A stretch of DNA of 64,000 nucleotides from Amblyomma americanum (GCF_052857255.1 NW_027526708.1:58481-122480), one strand, 5' to 3'; counted from the first letter of the stretch, positions 21,531 through 32,963 are shown. Translations and numbers: made by a program. The notes: generated from the letters alone by a model not told the origin.

Positions 21531-21930
21531 TGTGAGGCAAACCTCGAAGTATTATATACCGTTTATATCTACTACTCATTTAAACTCCCACTTCTAGTTC
21601 ATTTGTCCTTAATAATTGCAGTTTCCCAGTACACAGCATGTAAAATAGGCCCCTCTAACTTCAAAGCAGTTTAAGAAAGTACTTTGCCCACATTTTCACT
21701 GTGACCATACAGAAGACAGATTTTATGATCGTTCGCTTTACCCTTACGTACATAGCAGCAACAAATAACACCACAGAGTGTGCATGCTCTGCGCAGGGTT
21801 CGACGCAACTCTAGAAACTGCTGCAAAGCAAACACCACCCGGTCCTTACTTTTAACACTTTCCGATTCTTAAATATGGGATTATCTCAAAAGATGGTAAA
21901 ATGTATATTCCAAAAAAGTTAACCATTTAC

Positions 21931-22007
21931 CTTTTCAACCGCAACAGTATCTGGCTCACTTCTTTGAGCCAGAATTTTTTCTAGCTTTCTGACCATTTTG
22001 TATGATT
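21931..22007 (-). CDS. BEN locus exon 4
   Basis: Acceptor 'tctctttttgcag', donor GTAAAT. 77 nt reading 'SYKMVRKLEKILAQRSEPDT' and ending in phase 0, matching the phase-0 start of the BEN exon. Heptad-like spacing suggests a short coiled coil. Confidence 0.45.
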
Positions 22008-23010
22008 CTGCAAAAAGAGAAACAATCATAAAACAACTTTTTTTTAGGGGGGGGGGGGTCTGATAAATCAGCCTACAAAGCCCCTCAGTACGCAACGCAA
22101 ATTAGACAAAGATAAGTTGCAGAGTTCTAGAATGTTTTCTGGGCAATGAAACAAACAAGAAAAAGTAAATAAATACAATGAAAAAGGTTAAAAGCCAACG
22201 ACCGATTCCTGACCTATGTTTCCTTTATTCCACAAGAAAAGTCTGCTTGGCTAAAAAGCTCGATTAGTGTATCCTCGCCATATTGCATCAGAAGAGGCAC
22301 GCTCAGGGTGTGAAAGTCGCCAGTACAAAATACTTCATGGTCACAAGTTAACCCAACATTCATTAGGTTAAATCTTATAAGGAGGGCCGACATTAAACGG
22401 CTAAAGAATGCGGCGGATTTCTAGCTTGTGCCTTAAATACAAAAGGTTTACTACAGTAGCCAACAACAAAAAATAGCCAGAACGTTTGACTTAATCAGCG
22501 CAAGGAAGACCTAGTTTCGAAAAAGTAGTCAGCAATAGACGTTTATAGCAATTCATCAGTCCTACTGAAAATAACGGCAACAATCATGTTGGAAAAGAAT
22601 GCGCAGAATGTACCAGATCCCTAGATGGTTTCGTAGGCAGCTAAAAAAAACGTTCTTTCGATGATGGTGCCAGCGACAGTCAAGTACGCACTGCATCACT
22701 AAGATGGAAAGGAAGCAAGCTTAAATATACTAGCAATAGAAAGTATTCTACAACACCGCGGGAACCATAATCTTGGAACAGATCTGCACAGCAAGGAACC
22801 ACTAATTCATTCATGAGCCTCTGTGCACAGAAGCATGAAAGATGCTTATCATGCGTAGATGATCAATTGAGTGTCACTGTGCGCTAAACTGATTTCGAGC
22901 CCTCCCGCATAATATTAAGGTTAGCTACACACAAAACTTATTGGAGAGCCACAAAGTTTCAAGTCACAGCCGAAAAGCCTACAAAGAAATGATAACGTGA
23001 AGTTACTTAC

Positions 23011-23112
23011 TGTGGTCATTCTATGCGGAGGCAAGCCTCTCTTCTAAGGCTTAAATTTCCGTAGAAGTTTTTCTACGTGCTCGGCCGCACTACAACCGCA
23101 GTCGGCTGATAC
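23011..23112 (-). pseudogene. BEN locus exon 3 (stop and frameshift)
   Basis: Acceptor 'atcgttgcag', donor GTAAGT. Reads 'SAAEHVEKLLRKFK' and then hits TAG. One added base there would continue as 'ALEERLASA' and give the phase needed by exon 4. Length is 102 nt as found. Confidence 0.4.
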
Positions 23113-23696
23113 CTGCAACGATACGATGTAGTAACATTAGAAGACCAATCAATCAACAATTCAAAACAATGCCAGCAAAATCTAAGCAGCCTGATATGGG
23201 GGAATGGATGTGATGAAAAAGGTGTATGATCTTTACAATGAGAAGAGCTTGTAATCTTCCAACATCAGTTTTGATACCATGCAACCCCATTAAAAAAGAA
23301 CAGGCAGCCAATTTCCAGGTCCTGTTTGGTTTTTAATGGAGCCGATAGCCCAACGCCTATAAACAATTTCTTATAAAAGTTACATTCGTCTCTGTTACAA
23401 GTTACTGGTCTCGGTTTCACCAGCCTCAGCTGTAACTTTTCAGTCACATCAGTTATGACTGTCTAGAAGGTTTTTATCAGCATTTCTTTTTAGGCTGGAA
23501 AAAATTCTCCCGTCTGGCTGAAATTTTTGGGACTTAGCCCGTTGACAGTCTTTCTTGGCAATCATTTTGGCGGATCGATCGTTACAAGCGCAGCGAACTT
23601 ACAGAATGGAACCTTAATAAATAGGAACTCTGCTCACACTGCAGGCAGCTGCGCGAATAGTCTAGGCTGTCTTTTTGCGCTTTTGCGCTAGTTTTC

Positions 23697-24219
23697 ATGG
23701 TAGAATTGAAGAATCAACTGACTTGTAGCCTTACGATAAACCTATGGTGTGCAATTATCACAGTAGCTTACAAGAGATTGGTTCACGGAAAAACAAAAGA
23801 AAAGGTAACTGAATCTGGTTCATTAAAGACCATGAAGCATGATGGCACACACTTTCTTCATCCACCGCAGCTAATAATAGTGCACTCATTAGCAAGGACT
23901 TATAAATTTATGTTTTATTTTTGCGTTTATTTCCACTTAGGAAACATTGGTCGATGACTACAGATGCAGAACTCAAAATATCAAAGGTTCAAAAACAGGG
24001 CCACACCACCAAAGTGACAGTGTGACAGAATTTCAGCGTGGAATCTGCATAATAAACACCAAACGCAATGCAGTTTACTTGGAGTCTATTAATTCATTGG
24101 AAGCCCAAAAACAAAAAATGCGAAAGTGGGAAAAGGTTGACGATCGACTTGATACTTCGAGGCCGGACAGCACATCAGCAAAGGACGCCGACTATTCTTC
24201 GGAACGCAGCCAACACTAG
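23697..24219 (+). CDS. Hypothetical two-exon gene nested in the BEN-locus intron
   Basis: Exon 1 is 23697-23804 (36 codons, 'MVELKNQLTCSLTINLWCAI...' ending 'HGKTKEK') with donor GTAACT. Exon 2 is 23941-24219 (92 codons and stop), opening after a strong acceptor ('tttttgcgtttatttccacttag' region) and reading 'ETLVDDYRCRTQNIKGSKTG', 'NAVYLESINSLEAQKQK' and ending 'KDADYSSERSQH'. The intron is 136 nt and both junctions are phase 0. AATAAA follows at 24346. The product would be 128 residues: a short hydrophobic stretch in exon 1, then a hydrophilic charged domain. I do not recognise the family. The true start could be further upstream, since a possible acceptor ('ttgcgctag') sits just before the ATG. 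Strand is opposite to the surrounding BEN exons. Confidence 0.45.
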
Positions 24220-24345
24220 ACATAGCAATAAGGGGTGCTATTGGATAGAATTACCGTTGTTTTTAGTGAATTTCGGCAGTTTTGAGCAACGTACAATGAA
24301 ATATTATTTTTGGACAACAAAGTTTTTTCTGCCGGCTGTCCGAAA

Positions 24346-24351
24346 AATAAA
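24346..24351 (+). terminator. Candidate poly(A) signal of the nested gene
   Basis: AATAAA 127 bases after the stop at 24219. Confidence 0.4.
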
Positions 24352-24419
24352 GCAGCATTTCAGAGGTGTCTACCGGCAGGCCGGAGATTTTCAGCGCTGA
24401 AACCCTAGATCCCGGCTCT

Positions 24420-25215
24420 CAACTCTCATAGAATAAAGAAACCTAAGTGACACTTTGTCGTTAAAACTGATTTCTGGTACTTTCACGGGCGTCAAAAAAG
24501 AAAGCTTTCCAGACATTCCGCGCTACTCTGTCGTTTAAAAATTATAATCGACAGAAACTTGACTGCTGCTTTGGTCGTGAGCGGCTACAGGCAGCGACGT
24601 TTTGTGACACAAATAACGCCGAGCAGTCACGGCGTGTAATTTCTACGCACCGAACATGGCAAAAAGTGCGGTTTAATGGTAGCGTGCTAACCGAATATAA
24701 TATAAAGAGTAAAATACAAAACGAGGAAGGGGAACAACTTGCAAAATAAGTCAGCTAAATTAGCGGGCTAGAGCCTTGCACTACTCTCGACATGAGGCCA
24801 CTATGCTGAATTATTTGTGGTAGTTGGTGCAGACTATTATTAATTCTTTCAATTTTCGCTGCCTCCAGTCTCAATGGTAATTTAAGCTTAGCAATACGAA
24901 GTTCTCACTAGACGCGGATGGCCGGAAGAAATAACGGTTGAACTACTTTTAAACTGCAGTCGACCGCTGGCAAAAAGGTGCGCCAGTCTGGAACTGCTTC
25001 CGGCAACGGTGAAAACGAGCTTTGCCGGCAGAATCGATGCCTAAAAAACTGCAGGAAAGCTGTTCCTGTGGCATCCTGAGGGGACAATGAGAAGGCGAAT
25101 TTCAGTCCAGAATTTTAGCTGGCCGCCAGCAGATAATTCTATCTTGGCTTAACGCATGCTCTTGAAGAGTTACAAATTTTTCTTTGGTTTATAGTACATG
25201 TTACCTCGAACTTTT
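24420..25215. other. No recognisable gene
   Basis: No signature on either strand. Confidence 0.4.
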
Positions 25216-25221
25216 GTTCAC

Positions 25222-25365
25222 CTTTACATCACCTGTTAACCTCATCCGCCCACCTAATTTTCTGCCGCCCTGTGCTACGCTGCTCTTCCCTTGGAATCCA
25301 AGAATTTAGCAGGGGTCAAGTGGATGCAGCTAGCATAGGACCGGGTTAATTGGAGGAATATCAAT
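25222..25365. mobile_element. Small RTE remnants
   Basis: 25222-25310 matches the minus-strand RTE 3' region at 11320-11400 ('ctgctcttcccttggaatcc'). 25314-25365 on the plus strand reads 'WMQLA.DRVNWRNI', the usual extreme C terminus of tick RTE ORFs. Confidence 0.45.
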
Positions 25366-25640
25366 CAATCATTCCAGACATGAACTTGTATGCACAGTAC
25401 ATGCCCACGAGATGAGACAAAATGAAGAAGCTGCTGGCATTCTTCCTGACAAGGCCTCACCCCGGGTCACACATCAAAGGCAGAAGGGTGGTTACATTCA
25501 TTAAAACTCAACAAGCTCTTTAGTTCAATTTTCACAGTAGTTGAAAGTTAATGAAGGCACATAGGAAGAAAAAGACCAGTAAAGCTACAGTTCGCAACAC
25601 AATAGAAAATATGACAGGAGTGAGGCTATCACTGTAAACA

Positions 25641-26681
25641 CTACATAGCACAAGTATTTGATGGGTCAGTCGTACGCATAAAAAGCATCTTCATTTTCTT
25701 TTTGAAATGACAAGTGGTTTTACAAGTTACAGCTTCGTCAATTATGGAAGGATACACATTGCAAACTGCAGAAATTTGGTTATCAATGTGTTCGGTGCCG
25801 TAGTTTGTCCGGGCACGACTGGAAATAAAAGAAGTGACTCGCAGACTATAGCGTATGTTTCTGTTCACGTACTTGTTTCTGAAAGATGTGATGTCCTGCT
25901 TTATTTTATGATAAATATGAACAGCAACTGAAAGCTTATAGCACAGTGGGAATGGAAGAACATTGAAGGACTGTAATAAGCAGTAACCTGAGGAAGGATT
26001 AGGAGAACATGCGCGCAGAGCTCTTTTTTGTAATGATAATAATCTGGCTGTGTCAGTTTTGTTGCAAGTGCCCCAAATTAAATTGCAATACACCAGTTGT
26101 GAATGGATGAGGGCAAAATACAACTGCTTTTTAGCCTGTATGGGCAACAAGTACCTGATGCGATTTATCACACCAATAGATCGAGCTACACGCAAACGGA
26201 CGTGATTTACATGGTCACCCAAGCCTAGGTCACTACGAAAGAATACGCCCAAGAATTTACAAGAATTTACGGATTCAATCAATGTATTGTTGAACTGGAG
26301 TTGGATGGGATAGTCTATAGGCTTATTTTTGGGACGGAAAATGATAAACTTTGTTTTCTTAACATTCAATTCCAATCTGTTCACTGCAAACCACAACATA
26401 AGTTCATGTAGCCAGGAATTTGAACGACGCTCGAGTTCACGAAGATCTGAACCGGAAAAGAAAACGTTAGAGTCATCTGCGTACAGAGCAATGCTAGAAT
26501 AAGATAAAATGTTTACAATATCATTGATGTATAGTGTAAAAAGAAGGGGCCCCAGTATGAATCCTTGAGGAACGCCAAATTTTATTAATTCTGCGTCGGA
26601 TATGTCATCATTTAGAGGCTTTCCCCGTGGAGTGGGTATAGTCCGGCTGATGACGATTATATCTCTTATCCGAGGGGTCAC
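25641..26681 (-). pseudogene. CR1-like LINE, reverse transcriptase 3' half
   Basis: An intact 346-codon minus-strand frame. It has 'FGVPQGFILGPLLF' at residues 35-48, the catalytic 'YADD' at 67-70, 'LELNVKKTKFIIF', 'CKFLGVFFRSDL', 'IGVINRIRYLLP', 'LVYCNLIWGTC' and 'SLQKRALRACS', and ends with a 'SRARTNYGTEHID' tail typical of CR1/jockey-group ORF2 C termini. The endonuclease and fingers are missing, so the copy is 5'-truncated near 26700. It is the least damaged mobile ORF in the window but cannot be autonomous. It sits in the large intron between BEN exons 2 and 3. Confidence 0.8.
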
Positions 26682-26942
26682 TCTGTCTGCTGTCGGTATC
26701 GAGGGTTAACCTCCACTCATCGCAATTTACACTCTCCAGCCGTCAGCCAGTAGCAATGTTTTGTTCATCGTATGTCCACATTGCTTACCATTCCTGGAAA
26801 AAATGGGTGTCTGCTTCTTTCAACATTGAATTTGTGTTCTTTCTCAGGCAGGCAGCAGGCTTTGGTCGCGATATATTATAGCGTTACGGGTTACCGAAGC
26901 AAAATAGGTGAAGAGAATGTTGGGACGACGAAAACCACTTAC

Positions 26943-27061
26943 TTTTTGTCTCTTGGTTGGCGGCTGCGTTCCGCTCTCGGTCTCGGGATTGTTCGCGACG
27001 GCGCCTACTTCTGCTTCCAGAGCAAGCCGCGTTCTTTGCCGCTCCATTGCGCGCTCCGTGT
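26943..27061 (-). CDS. BEN locus exon 2
   Basis: Opens after 'atgcag' with two bases completing the split codon from exon 1. Reads 'TERAMERQRTRLALEAEVGA' and ends 'GTQPPTKRQK' at donor GTAAGT in phase 0. The intron from exon 1 is 80 nt, short but workable. A basic nuclear-localisation-like end is visible. Confidence 0.45.
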
Positions 27062-27141
27062 CTGCATTTCATGCGGCGACTAAATTTTGGCAGAGTCCTG
27101 GCATTCATAACTGCGACCAAAGAGTAAATTATGACACTTAC

Positions 27142-27331
27142 AGAAACCCAGAAGGGTTGCCGACGCTGGTGGCTGGCCGGCTTCCCATTCCACCATCACC
27201 ACACTGCCCCGCAGTTCTTCTATGGCGCTTTCTTTTGCTAGAAGCTGCATACCAACGTCAGCGTCTAAGGCGCGGATCGCGTACACATCCCATTTTTCCT
27301 CTTCTTGCCATTTTACAAGCTCGTGCGCCAT
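27142..27331 (-). CDS. BEN locus exon 1 (start codon exon)
   Basis: ATG at 27331 in a good context ('caaaatggc'). 63 codons: 'MAHELVKWQEEEKWDVYAIR', then a segment ending 'VEWEAGQPPASATLLGF'. It ends in phase 1 at a consensus donor (GTAAGT at 27141). The W-D-V-Y spacing and the 'V.VEW..G.PP..A.LL' ending look like a small folded N-terminal module. Confidence 0.5.
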
Positions 27332-27334
27332 TTT

Positions 27335-28440
27335 GGAACGGGAGTGGCTGGACTCGAACCGAACCGTTGTCACTCTAGCAAACGAAGCGTGGCTGGAAAA
27401 AAACGCGACGGAGTTTTATAGTGTTAGCCACAATCATGTGATGGTGGTGACGTAGCGTGTCTAAGTGCGGGAGTGGGGAGGGGTTGATGCTCAGTCACAT
27501 GACAAGAACTGCGGAGTAGGAACTGCCGTACCGGTTCTGGGAGCTCAGAGCGCCCTTTTTTCTATTTTTTTTTTATTTTAGAAAGCTAGGGGATGGGAAG
27601 GTGAGCGAGCTTTCTCCTCTCAAGCTAGTCACTTTAAGAGCAGTGCACGCATCTGTCCCGTGCTTCCGAGGAAGAGCGTCGTTTTTCCTGTTCCTTGGAA
27701 AAGATATTTGCGTGAGGGGGGGATTCACAACTTCTTTGCAAATGAGGATCGGAGAAGTTTTTCTGCTGAGTCGCTGTTGAGGGAAACAGGCTAGAAGCGA
27801 GAGGGGAGCCGTGTACTTTCATGCTATCTGCTCCGGCTTCCTCTTTCCATTCACAACGACGTTCTCCAGTCTCCCCACCAAACTAAGAAAAAATGTACCG
27901 TCACCGAACAGAAGCTTCTCGCATTGGTTTCCGAGACGTCCATGGGACCCGCCTGGTTCTTCAGCGGGTCCGCGTCCACAGCCTGTGCTGTGCAACCTAA
28001 CACGCCTACTGCCTATGTGCATGCCGAGAGGAGCCTGCACGTAGAAAGCTGGCAGCGATAGCAAGAAAAGCAACAGAGCTGAAGAAGCCCAGAAGGATAT
28101 GCGGATATTCTTCAAAGTGTAAGAAAAGGGAGGGGAGAGGTACAAGGGCGGCTATGACCACGCAAAAGGAGAGGACTTGGTCGGTCTGGCAATGATGGAA
28201 CGAAAGTATCGAAACAAAAAACCGGACATAAAAGAAAAGGAAGATGTGTTGCTAGGTTTCATGGCACATAATGAAAGATTAACAAAGAAACAAAAGGCAG
28301 AATAAACGCACCTTGTAAGAGGTGCACGGCGAGGTCCGGGAACGAGATACAAAAACAGACATGCGATGAAAGCTGAGCGACGACAGTATTTCCCGATCAG
28401 TTTAATCCAAACGCCAAGATATTTAATCCTAGTGCCGCTG
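27335..28440. other. Upstream flank of BEN exon 1; no firm gene
   Basis: GC-moderate sequence, possibly the promoter region of the minus-strand BEN locus (27332 upward). Apart from the small ORF at 27819-28145 nothing is recognisable. Confidence 0.35.
27819..28145 (-). CDS. Small ORF with signal-peptide-like N terminus
   Basis: 108 codons. Residues 16-38 are strongly hydrophobic ('FWASSALLLFLLSLPAFYVQ') and end in a plausible signal-peptidase site (AFYVQA|P). The rest is basic, contains two cysteines and matches nothing I know. Caution: the same stretch is pyrimidine-rich and ends in 'acgtgcag', so it could be an intron end, with an exon starting at 'GCTCCT'. Confidence 0.25.
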   Translation of the reverse strand: MYLSPPFSYTLKNIRISFWASSALLLFLLSLPAFYVQAPLGMHIGSRRVRLHSTGCGRGPAEEPGGSHGRLGNQCEKLLFGDGTFFLSLVGRLENVVVNGKRKPEQIA

Positions 28441-28443
28441 AGT

Positions 28444-28472
28444 TAATAACAATAATAATAATAATAATAATA

Positions 28473-28515
<43 letters not shown>

Positions 28516-28700
28516 TAACACTAACAATAACAATAACAATAACAATAACACTAACAATAACACTAACAATAACACTAACAATAACACTAACAATAACAAT
28601 AATAATAACAATAACAATAACAATAACAATAACAATAACAATAACAATAATAATAATAACAATAACAATAACAATAACAATAACAATAATAATAATAATC

Positions 28701-28750
<50 letters not shown>
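28444..28750. repeat. (AAT/AAC)n compound microsatellite
   Basis: Three-hundred-base run of ATAATA and ACAATA units. It produces poly-Ile/Val, poly-Leu and poly-Tyr frames on the minus strand (28397-28853), which are artefacts. Confidence 0.95.
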
Positions 28751-28751
<1 letters not shown>

Positions 28752-28754
28752 TAT

Positions 28755-29485
28755 TTTTTCGTTGCACCGAATGGAGCAGCCGCTAAAAATCTGCTTCCTA
28801 GAGCAGCTTGACGGGGCGGCTGCCCTCATATTTGGCAGCAGACAATAAGCCAAGCTTACATAAATGAGTAACTATTGATTAGTAGTGCTTTATTTAAATA
28901 AATAAATAAAGAGGCAAGAAAAGGAATGTTGCCGGCCACGGCAATTGGTCTCTAATATCTTAACCATCGCAGCTGCAGCCTGCGGATTGAACAGAGTTGT
29001 AAAGGGGGTACAAAAACACACCAAGGTAAGTCAGGGAAAATACTTAACAGTAACACAGAGGAACACGTCACAAGAAGGAATACTGTTTCGCCACGAATAT
29101 ATATTCACATCAACATTTAACGGATTAATTTAAAGAGGGGAAGTGCCGAATTTTAGCTGCTATTGATTGAGTATTGATTTGATAAGTTAGGAAGCCTGAA
29201 GCGAAACATCTACCGGCCATAGTTTGTCGCGGACCCCGTAACGTGCCAACACTCTAAGTTGTGGGTCTTATGTTTTCATGTATTCTTGCAGCGCCGCTAT
29301 GAGTGCTAATGTGTTGTCCTTTTTAGTGATGTTTTTTTTTTATATATCCGCAAAAGCCTGTACTTACAAAAAAGTGCCATTTTAAAAACTTTAGCTGCCC
29401 AAATATTGGTCCTGCGTGCATTATTTATTGATCCTGTATGCGCGAGTTATGAAGCATTATAAATTAATCTGGTGGCTTTTTTGAA
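28755..29485. other. No recognisable gene
   Basis: AT-rich, no signature. Confidence 0.4.
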
Positions 29486-29489
29486 GCAT

Positions 29490-30340
29490 TACTTTGTGTT
29501 GTTTTCTGCTGTTCTTGTTGCCCCTACTAATGAGCAATAGTTAAGAAGAGATGAAAATAGTGAATTATAATGGAGAATGTTAATGGAAAGCGGAAATACT
29601 GAACAGTCTCGGCGTAGGCAACCAATTGTGCGTGTTACTTTGTGTCGACTAAGTATTCTATGATGATTTTTATCCGAGTGCCGCAGAGGATGCAGCTCGA
29701 ATGCTTTATTTCCGGGATGGAAGACAACGGCCTTTGTTTTAATGACATTATTTTATGCTGTTTTGCCAGCCCAATGGTCCGTTTCGGCCAAGGTTGTGTT
29801 AGCAGTTTTAATGGCTCTATGCCTGAATGACAAGAAAAAAAACAATCTGCTGGTGTCAGCAGAAATAATGTATTTCGCAGCTGGATATATGTGGTACAAT
29901 ATCTATGATGTAGAGAATGAATGGAAAGGGTCCTAAAAGACTGCCTTGTGGAACTGCCGAGATGACTGGCTTGACTGCGGAGGAGAGACCATTTATTTCA
30001 ACATACTGCGTGCTATTGGCTATTTAGAAATATGTTAAAGAGTAGGCTGTGCCACGTATGCCATACCTGTCTTGTTTATTGAACAACGTTTTGTGACTGA
30101 TGTTGTTGAATGCTTTCGAAAAATCTATGAATATGCCTATAACGACTTTTTTTTCTTCAATATTATCTAGTTTAAGCACTCTTTTTGAGTGACAAGGCAT
30201 GGTATAACCACGATGTAATATTAATGGGGATAATATACTCCGATGTATATCAGCTGAAAGTAGTACCATCCGCTCTAACTTTAGGTGTGCATTCCGTAAA
30301 ATATAACAAATTCTCCAGAAAAATATTATGCTTGTGTTTA
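29490..30340 (-). pseudogene. CR1-like LINE, reverse transcriptase fragment
   Basis: Minus strand, across frameshifts: 'VIGIFIDFSKAFNNISHKTL' (first catalytic Asp), 'NSTQYVEINGLSSAVKPVIS', 'AVPQGSLLGPFPFILYI', and downstream 'KTKAVVFHPGNKAFEL'. Several stops. The YADD box is not intact. The 5' end is replaced by the SINE at 30345. Confidence 0.7.
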
Positions 30341-30344
30341 TAGG

Positions 30345-30572
30345 TTTATGAGGGTTTAACGTCTCAATCTGGCTCAGGCGAAGAGGGACGCCGTAGTGAA
30401 GGGCTCCAGAAATTTCGACCACCTGGGATTCTTTACCGTGCACTGACATCGCACAGCACACGGGCGTCTAGAATTTCTCCTCCATCGAAATTCGACCGCC
30501 GCGGCCGGGATCGAACCCGCGTCTTTCGGCTAAGCAGCCGAGCACCGTAACCAGTATTTCACCGCGGCGGCC
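30345..30572 (-). repeat. Ruka-like SINE, minus orientation
   Basis: 'gagggtttaacgtctcaatc' at the left end, 'agggctccagaaatttcgac', 'catcgcacagcacacgggcg', and the tRNA-like head 'ggatcgaacccgcgtctttc' at the right. Confidence 0.8.
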
Positions 30573-30603
30573 TGAAAGATTCTATGTTTTCTTTTTGTTT
30601 AGA

Positions 30604-30865
30604 GAAGATGTGCCGAACAAAACGAGAGATGAACAAGAACGGCTTGCGGTGTCTGCAGCATAACCTCACTGCCTGGCACGAAGTGTATGCAATTCTTATA
30701 GAAAATGATTTAGGAAGGAGAAGGCAGAGACCTAGATTTACAATTTTGAAAAGGAGGAATTATTCAGTAATGTTGCCGCATTCAAAGAAGACAATTCTGA
30801 TGAATGCAAGTAGCGTCAAGTGGCATTCGTTTACAAGCATATGGCCGGTCGAACCAGCCAAATAG
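30604..30865 (+). CDS. Possible terminal exon, unrecognised
   Basis: A strong acceptor ('gttttctttttgtttag') precedes an open frame to TAG at 30863-30865. It reads 'KMCRTKREMNKNGLRCLQHN' and ends 'TSIWPVEPAK'; Lys/Arg-rich. A second frame is briefly open as 'EDVPNKTRDEQERLAVSAA'. No domain recognised and no close AATAAA. Confidence 0.2.
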
Positions 30866-30869
30866 CATG

Positions 30870-31595
30870 ATAATATGATTGTGCCTTTAGGAGATTATAG
30901 GAGACTCTAATCAACAAATGGTCCCGTGTTTCCACGTATCGCGGTGGGCCACACTATTTCTTAGGCCTCAGGCTATCGTTGTCAATAAATATCTTATGAA
31001 TGCATGAGTGAGTGAACTTATGAATGAATAAAACAGATACGACGTGGTTAGTCAACAACTGCAAGTCACTCGAAGTAGTATATAGTACGATAAACACGTC
31101 TCCTCATAAAAGGTCCGCATTCATAACAGGGCTAGCTTTAGATATCTGAAAACGCACTGGCATTGCTGCGTTCTGATTTCGTGTCGCGTTGCGGGCACTG
31201 TCGCGGCCGCAATGATCAGGAGAACGCCTCTATGACACCCTGAGCTTTGTCGGTTCGTTACATGTGAAAAAAAGGCTGGCATATGCAGACACACACACAC
31301 ATTTCATGTTGGCAAGACAGAAAGACTGGAGGGGAAAATCCACTTGTATTACTCAAGCTCGTCGTAAGCACAAAGACTTGGGAAGATATTGCACAGAGAT
31401 TTCGGAGCAAACTACTTTACAATGTTATTGCCTACTGAATATTAAATGCTAATTATTGTCAGAACCGTTCATTATGCAAGTGTAGGTAATGGCAATTTGG
31501 TTGGTTAAGTAACATGCCAAGTCAGAGGCACGCTACGACTCTAAACTCTTTAAGCCACAAAAGAAGACTGCTGAGAATAAATTCAGCGCAAAGTA
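30870..31595. other. No recognisable gene
   Basis: Only the short plus frame 31264-31452, no signature. Confidence 0.4.
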
Positions 31596-31597
31596 AT

Positions 31598-31850
31598 GAT
31601 GATGACAGTGAACTTTTATGGCGCAAGGGCATCTGCGGCCAAAGAGTGTCATGACACAAAGTATTTTCGTTTGATCAATGTGGGGCCAAAGACCCATTTC
31701 CCAAGTATTTCATCCCGGTTAAACCGAGCACTAGGCCAGGGGAAGCTTGTACCTATTGTATCACCGGTGGGTACCCGGCGGCACTGGGAATCGAATCGAA
31801 CCCCGAACCGCCCGCATGCAAGTCGGTTGCTCAACCACTAGGCCGCCGAT
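31598..31850 (-). repeat. tRNA-derived SINE, different family, minus
   Basis: On the minus strand: 'ggcggcctagtggttgagca' (A box), 'cggttcggggttcgattcga' (B box), and a 3' end 'gcgccataaaagttcactgt' + 'catcatcatt'. The body differs from the Ruka-like SINEs, so this is a second tRNA-type family. Confidence 0.7.
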
Positions 31851-31859
31851 TTTTTTTTT

Positions 31860-32960
31860 ATTGCCGGCTTGGCGAACAATATACAGCACATGCTAAAAAC
31901 ACACCCACCACCCATGGCGGAGCGTTGATTAAAAGAGTTTCAGATTTACAATGTCACCCAATGTACAAATCCACCTTGGGTGTTCACTTTGAATTCTGAG
32001 CACATCCTTGACATAAAGACACAATAATATACCACCTCGCTGGGCGAGCATCCATATCAGCTCTGCGAACTGCCATACGCACTTTCCGTAGGCTGTGCAG
32101 TGCTAGTAACATGACTCTGTCTAGATGTACACTCTCCTGATACCACTAGGCCACCACTGCGTTCACAATGTAAAGACGAAAGCGAACTTGTCCATGGAAA
32201 CGAGGACAAAACACAAGATGGACTGATGCTCATCCTGTCGGTTGTATTCCATCCACGATTCTAAATGCCAGTTTCGCATGGCTTCAGTAATGTCTTATGA
32301 CGGTCACTTAGATCAAATTAAAGGTTTGCTAGAGCGCAGATTATCCGTGTCACTTGAATTGCCAATACGTGTCACGGCGACGAAAACGAAGGTGATGCCG
32401 GGGTAGTATGGGTGAAATGTGACATCCTTTTTCGTCCCATTCACAAGCTTATATATTCTTGCTTCAATGTTCCGTTCTAAACATCTTTTCGTTGTTTCTT
32501 GCTTGCTCTCTGAATGCCGCACTGCCTGGAGTGTTCCGCAAAGAATCCTAACCAGGCCTACGTGCCACGGAATCAGCGGCGCTATAACGACTACATTCGC
32601 CAACGAAAGAAAGCCGTGGTGTTGTTTTCTCGGTGCGAAGTAGAAGACAAGAACTGCGCCACCATAAGCCCCGTGTGTGTCAGAAGCGGTTCATTTAGGA
32701 GCGTTTGATATGTATTTTGCGTGGACGCTTTCAAAGCAGATCTATTTTCTCGTCCATGACATCTATGAACGCTCTCCTTCTAAGGTGCTTCGGTGCAATA
32801 TCATCTAGAATAGTCCAGGTGGTATTATAACGACGCACCTTAGGACTGGAGCGTCATAAGGTGGTATTAAGATAAATGTGGTGGTAAGACTAATCTACGT
32901 AGAATTTGGTCGTGTTTGGAATGTTTTCTTCTAAACCAGTTCTTTTATGTTCTGTATCCA
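31860..32960. other. No firm gene
   Basis: A plus frame at 32514-32708 is cysteine-containing ('LFSRCEVEDKNCATISPVC') but has no clear splice context. An upstream exon of the gene ending at 33761 could be here; none was identified with confidence. Confidence 0.35.
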
Positions 32961-32963
32961 CAG

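Larger units (their letters stand above)
20386..27331 (-). pseudogene. BEN-domain gene, multi-exon, apparently decayed
   Basis: Five minus-strand exons were assembled from splice signals and phase: 27331-27142, 27061-26943, 23112-23011, 22007-21931 and 20601-20386. They encode an N-terminal module, a basic linker ending 'PPTKRQK', two short charged (coiled-coil-like) exons and a C-terminal BEN domain. BEN proteins are DNA-binding or chromatin adaptors, and similar domains are carried by multicopy arthropod loci. Against a working gene: exon 3 has an in-frame stop and needs one extra base to fit the next exon's phase, and the BEN exon has an A8-linked frameshift plus a second frame break. Downstream, a CR1 LINE lies in the large intron. 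It could be a real gene with assembly errors in homopolymers, or a decayed duplicate. The BEN call rests on recognising the fold's motif spacing. Confidence 0.5.

Noticed and set aside
28397..28853. Poly-Ile/Val, poly-Leu and poly-Tyr ORFs
   Set aside because: Translations of the trinucleotide microsatellite at 28444-28750.
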